A stretch of 13,346 nucleotides of DNA from Spirochaetaceae bacterium (GTDB lineage: Bacteria; Spirochaetota; Spirochaetia; Treponematales; Breznakiellaceae): NCBI GenBank assembly GCA_031290855.1, contig JAISLM010000034.1, forward strand, positions 1 to 13,346, given 5' to 3'. The number at the start of each line of letters is the position of its first letter. The stretch's first letter is position 1. Shown here piece after piece: positions 12,964-13,346 of the stretch. The notes under the pieces were generated by a model. It worked only from the letters and a program-made list of their open reading frames with translations, ran no database searches and was not told where the DNA came from. Position numbers and translations under genes: made by a program.

Positions 12964-13346
12964 ATGGCGGCGTACTATCTGGTTACGCCGGACAGTCTGC
13001 GCGAAGGGCGTGAGCAATTCCGTTTTTGCAAACTGGCAGAAAAAAAATAATCGAACAGGGACGCGACACGGTAATACTGACATGGCTTGGCGACAGGGCG
13101 AAAAATACCATGCAAATACTGCTAAAGTATCACGAACTTACCGCGTATACCGGCGGACTTGGACTAAGCGTTCCCGGCAGACGGCGCAAAGATGTCATCG
13201 AAACCCTCAACATGATAAAAGATGAAGCCCGCCCCCCGCTGCAAAAGGCGCTGGGCAAATCGGAAAATTTACTCGTTGAAAAATGGGATTGGGTTTTTCC
13301 CCGCAAATTACTGATAAAAAACTACGCCAGCCTTTACCTTGCCTTA
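12964..13346 (+). pseudogene. Helicase-like C-terminal fragment with a frame break at an A8 run (continues past window)
   Basis: From 12964 the frame reads MAAYYLVTPDSLREGREQFRFCKLAEKK and stops at TAA 13048. In the frame reached by one base backwards, protein-like sequence continues without a stop to the right edge: IIEQGRDTVILTWLGDRAKNT, LLKYHELTAYTGGLGLSVPG, LLVEKWDWVFPRKLLIKNYASLYLAL. The join lies exactly in AAAAAAAA (13040-13047). The pattern GRDTVILTWLGDR...GLSVPG and EKWDWVFPRKLL resembles, from memory, the C-terminal end of some DEAD/DEAH-box (Lhr-like) helicases; that match is uncertain. No helicase motor motifs and no ribosome binding site lie upstream, and the downstream frame is closed at 12954-12956, so this looks like a 5'-truncated remnant. 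A programmed -1 shift or a sequencing error in the A run are alternatives to mutation. Confidence 0.5.

Noticed and set aside
1..13346. CRISPR array, tRNA or rRNA genes
   Set aside because: No regularly spaced repeat-spacer pattern and no cloverleaf or rRNA segment was seen; the only regular repeats are the coding WD40 units, the 21-bp heptad units and the 66-bp palindrome pair.

Overview
The window (about 13.3 kb, GC-rich) looks like chromosomal DNA of a host-associated bacterium, most likely a Treponema-like spirochaete. This rests on recognition of gene styles (a degenerate Y1-transposase-like protein of the WYEIRT...GHLWGDRYWSR kind, a coiled-coil PD-(D/E)XK protein with heptad repeats, many small secreted proteins) and not on a marker gene, so it is a moderate-to-low confidence call. 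No rRNA, tRNA or CRISPR array was seen.

Layout. (1) 1-2494, minus strand: a transcription unit reading off the left edge. It has a good sigma70-type promoter (2466-2494), a very short ORF with a strong ribosome binding site that runs into a 14-bp C tract (2317-2330, G on the plus strand), a 46-aa secreted peptide (1953-2093), a TIR-like/nucleoside-deoxyribosyltransferase-like protein fused to a beta-rich C-terminal domain (1096-1920), and an exported seven-bladed WD40 propeller (1-1084, incomplete). (2) 2540-3435, minus strand: a YtfJ/GerW-family protein with a DUF2953-like membrane protein, the same pair as ytfI-ytfJ of endospore-forming Firmicutes. (3) 3448-5833, plus strand, divergent from that pair: a DUF6110-like membrane-anchored small protein translationally coupled to a P1B-type heavy-metal ATPase, preceded by a promoter and a near-consensus Fur-family box. 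(4) 6060-6716, minus: a PD-(D/E)XK nuclease-like protein with a slippage-prone heptad-repeat coiled coil. (5) 6868-11890, plus: a lipoprotein with its own promoter, then a 1348-aa membrane protein combining a transglutaminase catalytic domain, a DUF4129-like region and periplasmic TPRs, ended by a clear intrinsic terminator. (6) 11891-13346: an accessory, decayed region with a Y1-transposase-like (RAYT-like) gene that has lost its HUH and tyrosine residues and carries REP-like palindromes in its own coding sequence, followed by a truncated helicase-like fragment running off the right edge, with a frame break at an A8 run.

The parts most worth attention are the peptide/TIR-like/WD40 unit with its homopolymeric tract, the Fur-box-controlled ATPase whose membrane motif lacks the usual CPx proline, the transglutaminase-TPR fusion, and the catalytically degenerate RAYT-like protein with embedded palindromes.
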